Part shown: positions 1 through 8,095 of the stretch, in pieces
Layout: each line of letters starts with the position of its first letter
Numbering within the stretch: the stretch's first letter is position 1
From: Thermodesulfovibrionia bacterium
Lineage (GTDB): Bacteria > Nitrospirota > Thermodesulfovibrionia > JACRGW01
Direction: 5' to 3'
DNA: 62,128 bases
NCBI GenBank assembly: GCA_919902995.1
Contig: CAKKSD010000006.1
Span: 1-62,128, forward strand
Translations under genes and position numbers: made by a program
The notes under the pieces: generated by a model
Database searches by the model: none
What the model was told of the DNA's origin: nothing
The model's input: only the letters and a program-made list of their open reading frames with translations

Positions 1-161
1 CCTCCTATAGGTATTTTACCCAAAGTGGTGCAATTACTTATGGAACTAGTGATTACTTAATATCTAAAATCTATGATAAAAATCATATTACAGAAGAAGA
101 TAGTAAAAATAAATCTCCACGTAGCAAGATGCGAGGTATCTAAAAAATAAAATCGAATGCT

Positions 162-271
162 GTCATTCCTGCCCCGTATCAAGTACGAGATAAACTCCAG
201 TCCGAAGGATCCTGTGGGCAGCAATCCAGAGAAACAAAAAACTGGATTCCGCATCAAGTGCGGAATGACGG
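162..271. repeat. Dispersed palindromic repeat (gtcattcc / ggaatgac family)
   Basis: The block begins gtcattcc and ends ggaatgacg, with an internal pair of inverted arms (ctggattccgc ... gcggaatgac). The same architecture recurs near 8279, 20663, 24781, 37874 and 43725. It can be read as codons but encodes nothing recognisable. Confidence 0.7.
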
Positions 272-356
272 AAATACGGAAATAAGGTGACCATTAGGAA
301 TTTAAGGAATGGTAGGTATTCTCTAAAATTATTGCCTTTCTACTCAGATTATAATG

Positions 357-399
357 GGGGCAGTAATTTATAATAATGTGCTATTATAAAAACTGCCCC
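357..399. terminator. Long stem-loop downstream of the oxidase-like operon
   Basis: GGGGCAGT (357-364) pairs with ACTGCCCC (392-399), and the inner arms TTTATAATA and TATTATAAA are also complementary, giving roughly 20 bp of nearly continuous stem around a small loop. It lies just downstream of the last minus-strand gene of the operon (stop at 437). There is no strong U-tract, so it may act as a terminator or as a 3' mRNA stabiliser. Confidence 0.5.
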
Positions 400-436
400 T
401 GAAAAACTACCTGTAATGCTCGAAAGGGTTTAGCCC

Positions 437-568
437 TTATTTCCCGATATTCCACACCATAGATAACCATTTCCAGTTCAAGAAGTAGAACAAAATAAAC
501 ATGGTTAGGAAGATGATACCTATAACAAAGCTACCTGGTGCTGGAAATTTTTCATGCTCTTCTGCCAT
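437..568 (-). CDS. Small single-TM protein, putative accessory subunit of the NO reductase/oxidase-like complex
   Basis: This is a 43-residue minus-strand ORF. It starts MAEEHEKF, has one hydrophobic segment (about residues 14-30) and ends in a Trp-rich tail. The start is set by a strong ribosome site (AAGGAGG) just upstream. It lies 42 bp downstream of the heme-copper subunit I gene in the same orientation. Its size and topology resemble the small subunits that accompany heme-copper oxidases (CcoQ-like or subunit IIa-like), but there is no sequence signature to prove that. A role in assembly or stability of the complex is inferred from position. Confidence 0.65.
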   Translation of the reverse strand: MAEEHEKFPAPGSFVIGIIFLTMFILFYFLNWKWLSMVWNIGK

Positions 569-609
569 ACAGTCCTCCTTTCATAGATCCCAATACTATA
601 ATATTTAAC

Positions 610-2145
610 TTATAGTAACTTTGCCTCATTTGGAGCCAGCTTCCTTCCAAAGAATACGGAGAGCACAGACACACCAACATATATCGCCCCACCTGTAACT
701 GCAATGAGGCCACCTATGGCGGCTATTGTAGTGAAAAGGATTACAGTAGGGTCAAAGGAAAATGGGATAATAGCATCTGCAAAGGTGACATCCCAGTGTC
801 TCCTCGGTGAGCCGAGTGTTCCTGCACCGCCCATACCTATAGTGAGGAGAGTTATTCCTATAGCGTAAATATATACCTGGGCTGTAGCCCATTTTTTACC
901 TATGAGATTTCTCCTGAAGATAAGGGGAATCACATAATAGGTGAGACCCATAAAGGCAAGGGTAGTTCCTCCTACAACAGTGCCATGGTAATGTCCGGTT
1001 AATGCCCAGGTGTTATGTGATTTAATAGATAGCTGTTCTGTCCCATAAGTAACACCTGTTATCCCACCAATAAAACCGAATAGGATAAGCGAAAAGATCA
1101 TGGCTGGGAAACCGGGTTCGTTCCATGGGGCTTTTGTTAGCCATTCAAACATACCCTTTGTATATCCCTTTTTCCTCTGGGCAACCTCAGCAGTCATAGG
1201 AATTGCGAGGGCATGAATCATACTAGCAAGTACCGCAAGATACATCATATAAGAGGTATTGACCATCTTATGCCAAGGGGAGAGGGTCGGGTCTGTTAAA
1301 AGGTGATGTTCAGGTGCAAGATTTATAAAGAGTATATACAGGACAAAGGCGCTTCTGCATATCTTCTCATTAACAGGCTTTGCGCCGACAGTCAATGTTG
1401 CGAGAAGATACCAGACAGAGACCATTGCCGTAACATTAATCTGCTGGGATGCATGTCCCAGACCCCAGAAGATTAGCCTGTACATGGCAGCGTCTAAGTT
1501 CTGTATTAATCCGATAGACCATAGGAATGTGGGGATGTATATTATTGCCCCACAGGCAAGGGTCCAGACAGCGATTATAGCTGCTGCGGAAAGTCCGAAT
1601 GTTACAAGCGGGACAGAACCCTCATAGGTCTTTTCTGCCTTTGCTACTGCAAGTGTTCCAAAGAAGATGGCGCATCCAATAAGGGCACCCACAGCAAAGA
1701 GAATGACCCCTACGTAATAGAGCGGATCAGCCTTTAAAGGTACATAGGAAGTGAACATGACGGTGGCCTTCCCGGTAAATATCATGATGTCAACTATGAT
1801 CGCTCCCACAAGCATCAGGATATATGCAAACCAGGCGAGCCTTGGTGCGGCAAGCCTTGAGTTGAGTAAGACAGCTGACCCGAAATAGAGACCAGCTATT
1901 TCAAAAAACACGATCCAGAAAATAAGCATATTGAACCCATGGGCTGTAAGAAATCTATAAAACATATCTGCAGATAGCAGGTGAACAGCAGGCCAGCGTG
2001 TCATTGCGACTGTAAATGCCATTATCCCGCCTATAAGGATAAATACCACTGCTGTTACTGCATTTATCCATATAAGGTTCTGGGCGTTCTTAAAGACCTT
2101 TTTCCCTGTTATGGGACAGGTTCTAACATCCAATTCATTTGACAT
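610..2145 (-). CDS. Heme-copper oxidase superfamily subunit I, B-family-like, probably a nitric oxide reductase
   Basis: A 511-residue polytopic membrane protein with about 12 TM helices. Heme ligands are visible as His69 (TAHG) and His385/His387 (GHYHG). CuB ligands are His231 (GHASQQ) and His280/His281 (EHHLLTDP, the B-family form). The residue four after His231, normally the Tyr of the His-Tyr cross-link needed for O2 reduction, is Gln235. Known NO-reducing branches of this superfamily lack that Tyr, so NO reduction to N2O is more likely than O2 reduction. It follows the CuA subunit gene by 21 bp and lies near nirK. O2 reductase activity cannot be excluded from sequence alone. Confidence 0.85.
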   Translation of the reverse strand: MSNELDVRTCPITGKKVFKNAQNLIWINAVTAVVFILIGGIMAFTVAMTRWPAVHLLSADMFYRFLTAHGFNMLIFWIVFFEIAGLYFGSAVLLNSRLAAPRLAWFAYILMLVGAIIVDIMIFTGKATVMFTSYVPLKADPLYYVGVILFAVGALIGCAIFFGTLAVAKAEKTYEGSVPLVTFGLSAAAIIAVWTLACGAIIYIPTFLWSIGLIQNLDAAMYRLIFWGLGHASQQINVTAMVSVWYLLATLTVGAKPVNEKICRSAFVLYILFINLAPEHHLLTDPTLSPWHKMVNTSYMMYLAVLASMIHALAIPMTAEVAQRKKGYTKGMFEWLTKAPWNEPGFPAMIFSLILFGFIGGITGVTYGTEQLSIKSHNTWALTGHYHGTVVGGTTLAFMGLTYYVIPLIFRRNLIGKKWATAQVYIYAIGITLLTIGMGGAGTLGSPRRHWDVTFADAIIPFSFDPTVILFTTIAAIGGLIAVTGGAIYVGVSVLSVFFGRKLAPNEAKLL

Positions 2146-2166
2146 ATTCTGCCTCCTTATATTTTA

Positions 2167-2691
2167 CTAAATCACAATTATCTTGCCTATCATCGTATGG
2201 TGGCCAATTCCACAGAACTCGTTACATAGTATATGGAATGTCCCTGTTGATGTAGGTGTCATGTTCAATATATTGTCATGACCAGGTACTATCTGAAAGT
2301 TCATAACGATAGGCATAAGTGAGAATCCATGCATCAGGTCAACAGACGATATATGGAATTTGTAATTTACGCCTTTTTTAAGTTTCAGTATAGGAGTCCA
2401 GTTCCACATCTGTGCCCTGAGGTATACATCAGCACCATCAGGAGGTGCAACAATCGGAATTCCTGCCTCCTCTCCAACCTTATACTTCGCAATGAAGGCT
2501 TCACTTACTGTCCTGTAGTTTTCAGGCGTTATTTTCAAAGGCTCAATAGAAGGATTCTGAGTACCAAAAAAGTGCCAGCCGAACATCATGATGGTCAGGA
2601 CTAAACACCACAACATTGCTATAGTAATCCATATCTTTTCTTGCAAGTCAGCTGGTTTCCACCAGTATTTTTCAGGTGACATTATTGACAT
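2167..2691 (-). CDS. CuA-containing subunit II of the heme-copper complex
   Basis: 174 residues with one N-terminal TM helix (about 20-40) and a periplasmic cupredoxin domain. The full binuclear CuA set is present: His121 (LMHGF) and C-x3-C-x3-H-x2-M at Cys156, Cys160, His164 and Met167, with Glu158 between the cysteines. It takes electrons from a soluble donor (cytochrome c or cupredoxin) and passes them to the hemes of subunit I. It is short compared with A-type COX2 and close to B-type subunit II. Its start follows an AGGA-type ribosome site, and it lies in one operon with the genes on either side. Confidence 0.88.
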   Translation of the reverse strand: MSIMSPEKYWWKPADLQEKIWITIAMLWCLVLTIMMFGWHFFGTQNPSIEPLKITPENYRTVSEAFIAKYKVGEEAGIPIVAPPDGADVYLRAQMWNWTPILKLKKGVNYKFHISSVDLMHGFSLMPIVMNFQIVPGHDNILNMTPTSTGTFHILCNEFCGIGHHTMIGKIIVI

Positions 2692-2721
2692 ATTTGTCCT
2701 CCATTAAATATTCATCAAGAT

Positions 2722-2880
2722 TTATGGTCCTGTAATTGTTGCTATTGGGGCATTTGCATACTCCATGACTCCCCATAGTAGATATAATACAGTCGGTATT
2801 ACCATTCCCAAAAGAAACAGAAGTGAGATATCATCAAACATAAGCTGCCAGGCTGATATTTTATCCTTTTCCTCAGCCAT
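2722..2880 (-). CDS. Small single-TM protein at the head of the oxidase-like operon
   Basis: A 52-residue ORF (MAEEKDKISAWQ...) with one hydrophobic helix at about residues 19-38 and a short tail ending ITGP. It is preceded by a clear Shine-Dalgarno sequence (GGGGGTGAAAGG, reading the minus strand) and sits 30 bp ahead of the CuA subunit gene. Its first four residues are the same as in the 43-residue protein at the other end of the operon (MAEE). It is probably a small structural subunit or assembly factor; function is inferred only from location. Confidence 0.65.
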   Translation of the reverse strand: MAEEKDKISAWQLMFDDISLLFLLGMVIPTVLYLLWGVMEYANAPIATITGP

Positions 2881-2979
2881 ATCCTTTCACCCCCTTTCCC
2901 TATATATTTTAATTTTTATATGGATATATTTTAAAATAGCAATGTTAGACATCATAATAATTATTTATACAATAATGAA

Positions 2980-2995
2980 TATGATTTATATCATA
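2980..2995. promoter_or_regulatory. FNR/Dnr/NnrR-like operator
   Basis: A perfect inverted repeat TATGAT-N4-ATCATA lies about 100 bp upstream of the first gene of the oxidase-like operon (start at 2880). Each half matches 4 of 5 bases of the CRP/FNR-family consensus TTGAT-N4-ATCAA. The site is consistent with activation by an oxygen- or NO-sensing FNR-family protein; no such regulator is in the window. Confidence 0.5.
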
Positions 2996-3013
2996 AATAT
3001 AAAATATGTCAAG

Positions 3014-3049
3014 TAAAAAGAAAGGGGCGTATTGCTCGCCCCTTTCTTT
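3014..3049 (-). terminator. Rho-independent terminator of nirK
   Basis: AAAGAAAGGGGCG and CGCCCCTTTCTTT flank a short loop (about 3018-3049). Read on the minus strand the hairpin is followed by a run of T, as expected 50 bp after the nirK stop. It separates nirK from the downstream oxidase-like operon. Confidence 0.85.
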
Positions 3050-3099
3050 AATGTTTTTTTGAATGACTTCCTGTACATTAAATTCCCTTAATGGCTTGC

Positions 3100-4107
3100 T
3101 CAAGGAGCAGGGGGACTGTAGATCTTTTTATCATGCGTTCCGGTTACTACTAAAGCACCAGCAGCACCTTTAGTCAACCGCCATAGAGCATGGTCTACAA
3201 GCAAATATGTCCCAGGTACATCCAGCTTGAATTCAAACGCAGACATTGACCCTGGTGGAACATACCATGTCTCTTCATTCTCGATCGGGGTTTTGTGCGA
3301 TCCGGTGATAACTTTATCGAAGATTTCACCGATAATGTGGAAGTTAGATCCAACATTAGGACCACCCACACCAAAGAAAAGTCGAACCTTCTCACCGACC
3401 TTGGCTTTTAAGGGAGAGATTTTAGTCAAAGCGTCTACATGGCCATTGAAGGTGATGTAATCCGGATGTTCGGCAGCGGCCTTTTCCGGGTTGAAATCAA
3501 GATGTCCCTTGGTACCAGAAGGAGATGTATACCAATCTCCCTGTACAACATAGAACTCACGGTCAACTTTTGGAAGACCTCCCTTAGGTTCAACTACAAT
3601 ACCACCATACATTCCATTTGAGACATGGAGCCAGGGCGGACTGAATGCACAATGGTAAATATAGGAGCCTGGATTAAGGGCTTTAAATGAAAAGGTCTTG
3701 GTCTCACCAGGATTAACATTCGTTACTTTAGCACCTCCACCAGGACCGTTAACTGCATGTAAATCTATATTATGGCCAAATTGACTCTCCTTAGGGTTGA
3801 CAAGAGTAAATTCTACTGTGTCACCTTCCATTACCCTTAGCATCGGGCCTGGAACTGTACCCTCAAATGTCCAGAAGGTATAAGTTGTTCCTTCAGCGAT
3901 TTCGGCAGTTATTTCCTTAGCAATAAGCTTTATCTTAACAGTTGCGGGATCTTTCCGGTTTATAGGTGCGGGTACAGCAGAAGGATCCTTAGCTACTTTG
4001 GCTGCGCCTGCTGCATAGGCAGTTAAATTGAATCCAACTATAAAAAGGGATATTATTAGTACAACCCTTCCAATAGTTGTTATTATACTCATAAATCTAT
4101 CTAACAT
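3100..4107 (-). CDS. nirK: Copper-containing nitrite reductase (NO-forming), NirK
   Basis: 335 residues with an N-terminal Sec-type signal/hydrophobic segment (about 8-32, ending AYA) and two cupredoxin domains. It catalyses periplasmic reduction of nitrite to nitric oxide. Type 1 copper ligands are His112, Cys153, His161 and Met166. Type 2 copper ligands are His117, His152 and His306. The catalytic pair is Asp115 and His257. All fit the NirK pattern (HNxDLHA, YHC, NGM, DHALWR). The start is supported by AAAGGAGGT upstream. The type 1 copper loop (HCAFSPPWLH) is shorter than in well-studied enzymes. The neighbouring Tyr-less heme-copper complex would consume the NO produced. Confidence 0.93.
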   Translation of the reverse strand: MLDRFMSIITTIGRVVLIISLFIVGFNLTAYAAGAAKVAKDPSAVPAPINRKDPATVKIKLIAKEITAEIAEGTTYTFWTFEGTVPGPMLRVMEGDTVEFTLVNPKESQFGHNIDLHAVNGPGGGAKVTNVNPGETKTFSFKALNPGSYIYHCAFSPPWLHVSNGMYGGIVVEPKGGLPKVDREFYVVQGDWYTSPSGTKGHLDFNPEKAAAEHPDYITFNGHVDALTKISPLKAKVGEKVRLFFGVGGPNVGSNFHIIGEIFDKVITGSHKTPIENEETWYVPPGSMSAFEFKLDVPGTYLLVDHALWRLTKGAAGALVVTGTHDKKIYSPPAP

Positions 4108-4423
4108 CCTAACCTCCTTTTAATCGAGCTTATTTATTAATACGCTCATATTTTAGCGAAAGAATATGTCTTTGGTTCTGCCTCTCCGGATTCACCTCCT
4201 TTCTTAATATTTTTTATTTTTATTAGAATTAATCTAATGGACTTATCAGTTTTCTTTATTAGAATACCAGAGGAAAGGAATACTTGTAAATTACCTATAA
4301 GAATGGTTTTTATCACTTATAGTGTGGATATGTATCCCCCAAAAGGTGGATATTGGTCTTAAAATATTATTATTGGGTTAGATTATGGGGAGAGCCTGAA
4401 GGCGTAATCTGTATATAAAAATA
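4108..4423. other. Intergenic region upstream of nirK
   Basis: 316 bp without a gene. It holds the nirK ribosome site, an inverted repeat ATTAGA-N5-TCTAAT at 4222-4238, a short palindrome GGATA-TG-TATCC at 4326-4337, and a weak stem (AGATTA...TAATCT) near 4380-4412 just after the regulator gene. These are candidate regulator-binding sites, but nothing proves which protein binds. Confidence 0.5.
4222..4238. promoter_or_regulatory. Inverted repeat upstream of nirK, possible operator
   Basis: ATTAGA-N5-TCTAAT is a perfect 6-bp inverted repeat about 120 bp upstream of the nirK start. Its place between nirK and a two-component pair makes it a candidate binding site for the adjacent NarL-type regulator or another factor. 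Confidence 0.3.
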
Positions 4424-5101
4424 TTAATCCTTTTCTTTCAAGAATAGAGCCAGGACTTCCATCCTGCTTCTTACTCCAAGCTTCCTGTAAATGTTCTGGA
4501 GATGTGTTTTAACGGTTTCTGTGGATACAAACAGGAGATCCGAAATCTCCTTGTTGCTCTTTCCCTTAAGAAGCATTCCCAGTATCTCTTTTTCTCGAGT
4601 CGTTAAGGAGAATCTTTCTTCGATTTTATTCTCTATTTCCACATCCATTTTTGATGGATCGCGGAGTTTTAACAGAATCCTTGGCGTAAGATTAGCAAGG
4701 AAAGGAGAGGCGATACTTTCACCGGTGAAGGTACTCCTGATTATCCTAACAAATTCTTTATGATCTGCGTCCTTCAGGATATAACCCTCTGCACCAGATC
4801 TTATGGCTGAGATAACCCTTTCATCCTCATTATGAACAGAAAGCATAAGTATATGTGTATGGGGATATCTCTCTAAGATCGTACGGGATGCCTGAATACC
4901 ATCAAGTTTTGGCATTTCCACATCCATGAGGATAACATCAGGATTGGTTTCCTGAACCAAGGTAAAAGCCTCCTGACCGTCAGCAGCTTCACCTACCACT
5001 TCCATATCATCTTCCTGTTCTAACAGGCTACGAAGGCCCTGACGGAAAAGTCTCTGATCATCCACTATAAGAATTTTTATTGAAATTTTCTTTCTCTCCA
5101 T
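4424..5101 (-). CDS. Two-component response regulator, NarL/LuxR type
   Basis: 225 residues. The N-terminal receiver has acidic Asp14/Asp15 (VDDQ), phosphoacceptor Asp60 (ILMDVEMP) and the conserved Lys (YILKDAD). The C-terminal LuxR-type helix-turn-helix is typical (LTTREKEILGMLLKGKSNKEI, then VKTHLQNIYRKLGV). Its ATG directly follows the TGA of the upstream kinase gene (TGAATG), so the two are translationally coupled and probably form a cognate pair. With nirK next door, control of nitrogen-oxide genes is plausible but is inference. Confidence 0.9.
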   Translation of the reverse strand: MERKKISIKILIVDDQRLFRQGLRSLLEQEDDMEVVGEAADGQEAFTLVQETNPDVILMDVEMPKLDGIQASRTILERYPHTHILMLSVHNEDERVISAIRSGAEGYILKDADHKEFVRIIRSTFTGESIASPFLANLTPRILLKLRDPSKMDVEIENKIEERFSLTTREKEILGMLLKGKSNKEISDLLFVSTETVKTHLQNIYRKLGVRSRMEVLALFLKEKD

Positions 5102-8095
5102 TCAGAGGGGAATTTTAATATAGAAAGAAGCCCCTGTTTCTTTTCTATTTTCAGCCCAGATTTTGCCTTCATGGGTGTCTACAATTATCTTACAGAAGTA
5201 AAGGCCAAGGCCAGTACCTGTATTGCCATTCTTTCTACCGTCTTTTCTATAAAAGGGTTCAAAGACTCTTGAAATCTCCTGTGGAGCAATACCTGGACCT
5301 TCATCCTCTATTTTAAACAAGAGGTAATTGGAATCGTTTTCTTTAATGGTGTTGAAATTAATATCAACATTACCACCCGTAGGTGAGAATTTGATTGCGT
5401 TGTCAAGGAGATTTATGAATACCCTCTGCAATCTCCTTTTATCACCGTGGATTGATATTGGTTTACGTTTGTGTAAGTTTACACTAACCTTCTTTTCCTC
5501 TGCTTCAACCTGTAAGAGTTTAACTGCCTCTTCTATAGCATCGATAAAAGGAAAAGTAGAAATAATTAATGGAAGTTCTTTATAGCTATTCTGATATACA
5601 TCCAATACATCATTGACCATTCCCATAAGGAGTTCGCTGCCCGAGACAAGATCTACCAATACCCTCCTCGTTGTATCTGGATGGGAGCTTTCGATGGTCC
5701 CCTGAAGGCTTTCAAGCCTTTTCTTAATACCTATAATGGGATTTCGCAAATCATGGGCAAGGGTAGAACAGAAATGGCTGAGGGCAGTGAACCTTTCAGA
5801 CTTCAGGAGTTGCTGTTCAAGTTCTTTTCTGCTGGTGATGTCCCTGAGATGGACAAGCACAAAGGCGCTACTCTCACCCCTGTTGATACTCATTAAGTCG
5901 ATCTCCATTGTAAGAGGATTACCTCTCTGACTTAATATCTCAATCTCAGCAGTGGGTGGCTTTTCACCCTCCAGAACCCTTTCAAAAAGTTCTGTAAATA
6001 TTTTCCTGTCTTTCTCTGGCAGGATAGTAGAAAAATCTTTGACAAAAAGGGTGTCTTTTGAATAACCTATTACCTCCTCCTGCCTCTTGTTGACAGCAAC
6101 AACCCTTCCCTTCAAATCTACCATCAACATCGAATCAACGGCATGGTCAAAAAGGTTTTTGTAAAGTTCCTCTGATTCTTTAATAGTGCGTTCAAGCTTT
6201 TTCCTTTCTGTAATATCTTTAAAGATCTCAAGGATTGAAGTTGTCCCATCTATATTTTTAAATGGTGAGTGGGTGATAAGAAAGGTCCTGTCCTGAAGGG
6301 CAACTTCAAGTACGCCTATCTTTTCGATGCCCTTAACAACAGGACATTCATTACATGGTCTATCCCTGCCTGTATAGACGTCATAGCAGGTCCTGCCTAT
6401 AGATTCCTTACCGAACAAATTTAAAAATTTCTCATTCATGAATTGGATCCTGAAGTTCTTATCCACTATATCAAGACCGTCACCCATACTTTCGATGATA
6501 GTTTCAAGCTTATTTCTTTCAAGGGCGACCTCTTTTTCTAAAATCTTTCTCTTTGTAATATCCCTTAGATGGACCTGGACAAAGGTGATGGTATTCCCCC
6601 TCTTGATACCTCTAAGATTCAATTCCATCGTTAACAAATTTCCATCTTGGTTAAAAATCTCAATTTCGGCTGTAGGAGGCTTTTCTTCTTTCAATGTCCT
6701 TTTGAAGAGGTCTTCAAATATCTTCCTGTCCTTTTCTGAGAGGATCTCAGAAAATTTCTGATCCCGGAGGATATCTTTCGAGTAACCTATTACCTCCTCC
6801 TGTCGTTTATTAACAGCTACGACTCTTCCCTTTAAATCAAGCATCAACATCGAATCCTCAGCATAGTCAAAGAGACTCTTATATTGGTCCTTTGATTCTT
6901 TAAGCTGGTGTAAATAGGTCTCCTTTTCCTGATCACTCTTTTTCGTAAGGTTTGAAGCCATCTGATTGAATGCGTCTGATAACTGTTCGATCTCATCATT
7001 AGTTTTAATATTTATGCGATGCTCTAAATGACCATCACCTATAAGTTCGGCTCCTTTGGTTAAGATACTAATTGGTCTGGCAATTCTCCTTGCTAAATAA
7101 AATCCGAGAATGGAAAGTGTAAAAATAAGACCAATACTCATAACAGAGGTCTTTTTAAGGAGGGCATACATAGGGGCATAAGTTTCAGCAGGTAGTTCCC
7201 TGACAAAGACATACCATTTTATTCCTCCAAAATTATCTGGTCCGAAATCAGGGGTAAAGATAACCGGGGCAAAGCCAATGATGGAGTTTTTTCCTCCATG
7301 GGCATCATCAGAGGCAATTCCCCATCCAGGTTTCTCAGAAATTATCTTATGCATCAATTGATCATTTATCTTGTGACTCTTTGGAGGATATATAGGGCAT
7401 ATAATCAGGGTTCCATCTGATGCGACGAGATTGGCGTGTCCTGTTTCACCGATCTTTATTTTGGTGATTGCTTTAAAGATTTCATTTACATCATGGAGTA
7501 CCCTTAAAACTCCTATAACTTTTTTATTATCTCTGTCAAAGATAGGTACAGCAATAGCTATCGAATATGTCTGGGCTTTCTCATCGTAGTCTATCTCACT
7601 GATAAATATCCTGCCTTTCCCATGGTTAAAGGCCATCTGCCACCAGTCTTTTTTGCCCTGAAAATGATCATCCGATGAACTTGTGGAAGATAAAATAAAC
7701 CTCTTTTTATCTGTTATAAGGAGCGAGCTGTATTCACCCATCAAATTTATTTGGTATTCTTTGAGGTAATCTGTAAGGACGTTATGTCCGCTTTGGATAT
7801 TTCTGTAATCTTTATCTTCGTAGGATGTATTAGATTTTAAAACTGCCTCTCTTATATAAGGTGAAAGGGCAAGACTTTGTGCATTCTTGATCTCCTTATT
7901 CAAAAGGATATGTACCTTATCTGCAGTCTCTTTGGCTATCTCCTGGAAATTAGTACCGATGGAATTCTTGAGGGCATTAATACCGCTAATATATGTAAGG
8001 ATGACTACAAGGATTCCAGGAATAACTCCAACCAAAAGTATGGAAGCAATAACCTTTGTCTGGATTTTTCTTCTTTTTCTCCCGACCTTATCCAT
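5102..8095 (-). CDS. Large membrane sensor histidine kinase (dCache-HAMP-PAS x3-HisKA-HATPase)
   Basis: 997 residues. TM1 (about 12-35) and TM2 (about 315-337) flank a periplasmic Cache-like sensor. A HAMP domain and three PAS domains follow, then the phosphoacceptor helix (LAHDLRNPIIG) and an ATPase domain with N box (DNAIKFSPTGG), G1 (DEGPGIA) and G2 (GTGLGLYFCKII). PAS1 and PAS3 are close copies (both carry GRVVAVNKRQEEVIGYSKD). PAS2 carries C-x11-C-x2-CP, which could hold a metal or sense redox. Kinases of this HisKA kind usually partner OmpR or NtrC regulators, so pairing with a NarL-type regulator is uncommon. Confidence 0.9.
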   Translation of the reverse strand: MDKVGRKRRKIQTKVIASILLVGVIPGILVVILTYISGINALKNSIGTNFQEIAKETADKVHILLNKEIKNAQSLALSPYIREAVLKSNTSYEDKDYRNIQSGHNVLTDYLKEYQINLMGEYSSLLITDKKRFILSSTSSSDDHFQGKKDWWQMAFNHGKGRIFISEIDYDEKAQTYSIAIAVPIFDRDNKKVIGVLRVLHDVNEIFKAITKIKIGETGHANLVASDGTLIICPIYPPKSHKINDQLMHKIISEKPGWGIASDDAHGGKNSIIGFAPVIFTPDFGPDNFGGIKWYVFVRELPAETYAPMYALLKKTSVMSIGLIFTLSILGFYLARRIARPISILTKGAELIGDGHLEHRINIKTNDEIEQLSDAFNQMASNLTKKSDQEKETYLHQLKESKDQYKSLFDYAEDSMLMLDLKGRVVAVNKRQEEVIGYSKDILRDQKFSEILSEKDRKIFEDLFKRTLKEEKPPTAEIEIFNQDGNLLTMELNLRGIKRGNTITFVQVHLRDITKRKILEKEVALERNKLETIIESMGDGLDIVDKNFRIQFMNEKFLNLFGKESIGRTCYDVYTGRDRPCNECPVVKGIEKIGVLEVALQDRTFLITHSPFKNIDGTTSILEIFKDITERKKLERTIKESEELYKNLFDHAVDSMLMVDLKGRVVAVNKRQEEVIGYSKDTLFVKDFSTILPEKDRKIFTELFERVLEGEKPPTAEIEILSQRGNPLTMEIDLMSINRGESSAFVLVHLRDITSRKELEQQLLKSERFTALSHFCSTLAHDLRNPIIGIKKRLESLQGTIESSHPDTTRRVLVDLVSGSELLMGMVNDVLDVYQNSYKELPLIISTFPFIDAIEEAVKLLQVEAEEKKVSVNLHKRKPISIHGDKRRLQRVFINLLDNAIKFSPTGGNVDINFNTIKENDSNYLLFKIEDEGPGIAPQEISRVFEPFYRKDGRKNGNTGTGLGLYFCKIIVDTHEGKIWAENRKETGASFYIKIPL

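Larger units (their letters stand above)
1..436. other. Left edge, mostly non-coding
   Basis: Positions 3-143 are open in one plus-strand frame, running in from outside the window and ending at TAA after a Lys/Arg/Ser-rich tail. This could be the last 46 codons of a gene beginning upstream, but I do not recognise it and the tail is repeat-like. Positions 162-271 hold a dispersed palindromic repeat. Positions 357-399 form a long stem-loop. No other gene is visible. Confidence 0.4.

Noticed and set aside
1-143. C-terminal fragment of a gene entering from the left
   Set aside because: Open in frame but only 46 codons with no recognisable pattern; mentioned in the region note rather than called as a gene.
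57-257. Minus-strand open frame of 66 codons at the left edge
   Set aside because: Lies across a palindromic repeat, lacks a ribosome site and has no recognisable protein pattern.
610-2145. Call as ordinary cytochrome c oxidase or cbb3 subunit I
   Set aside because: The cross-linked Tyr is replaced by Gln, and the helix VI and VII motifs are not those of cbb3 or A-type oxidases.
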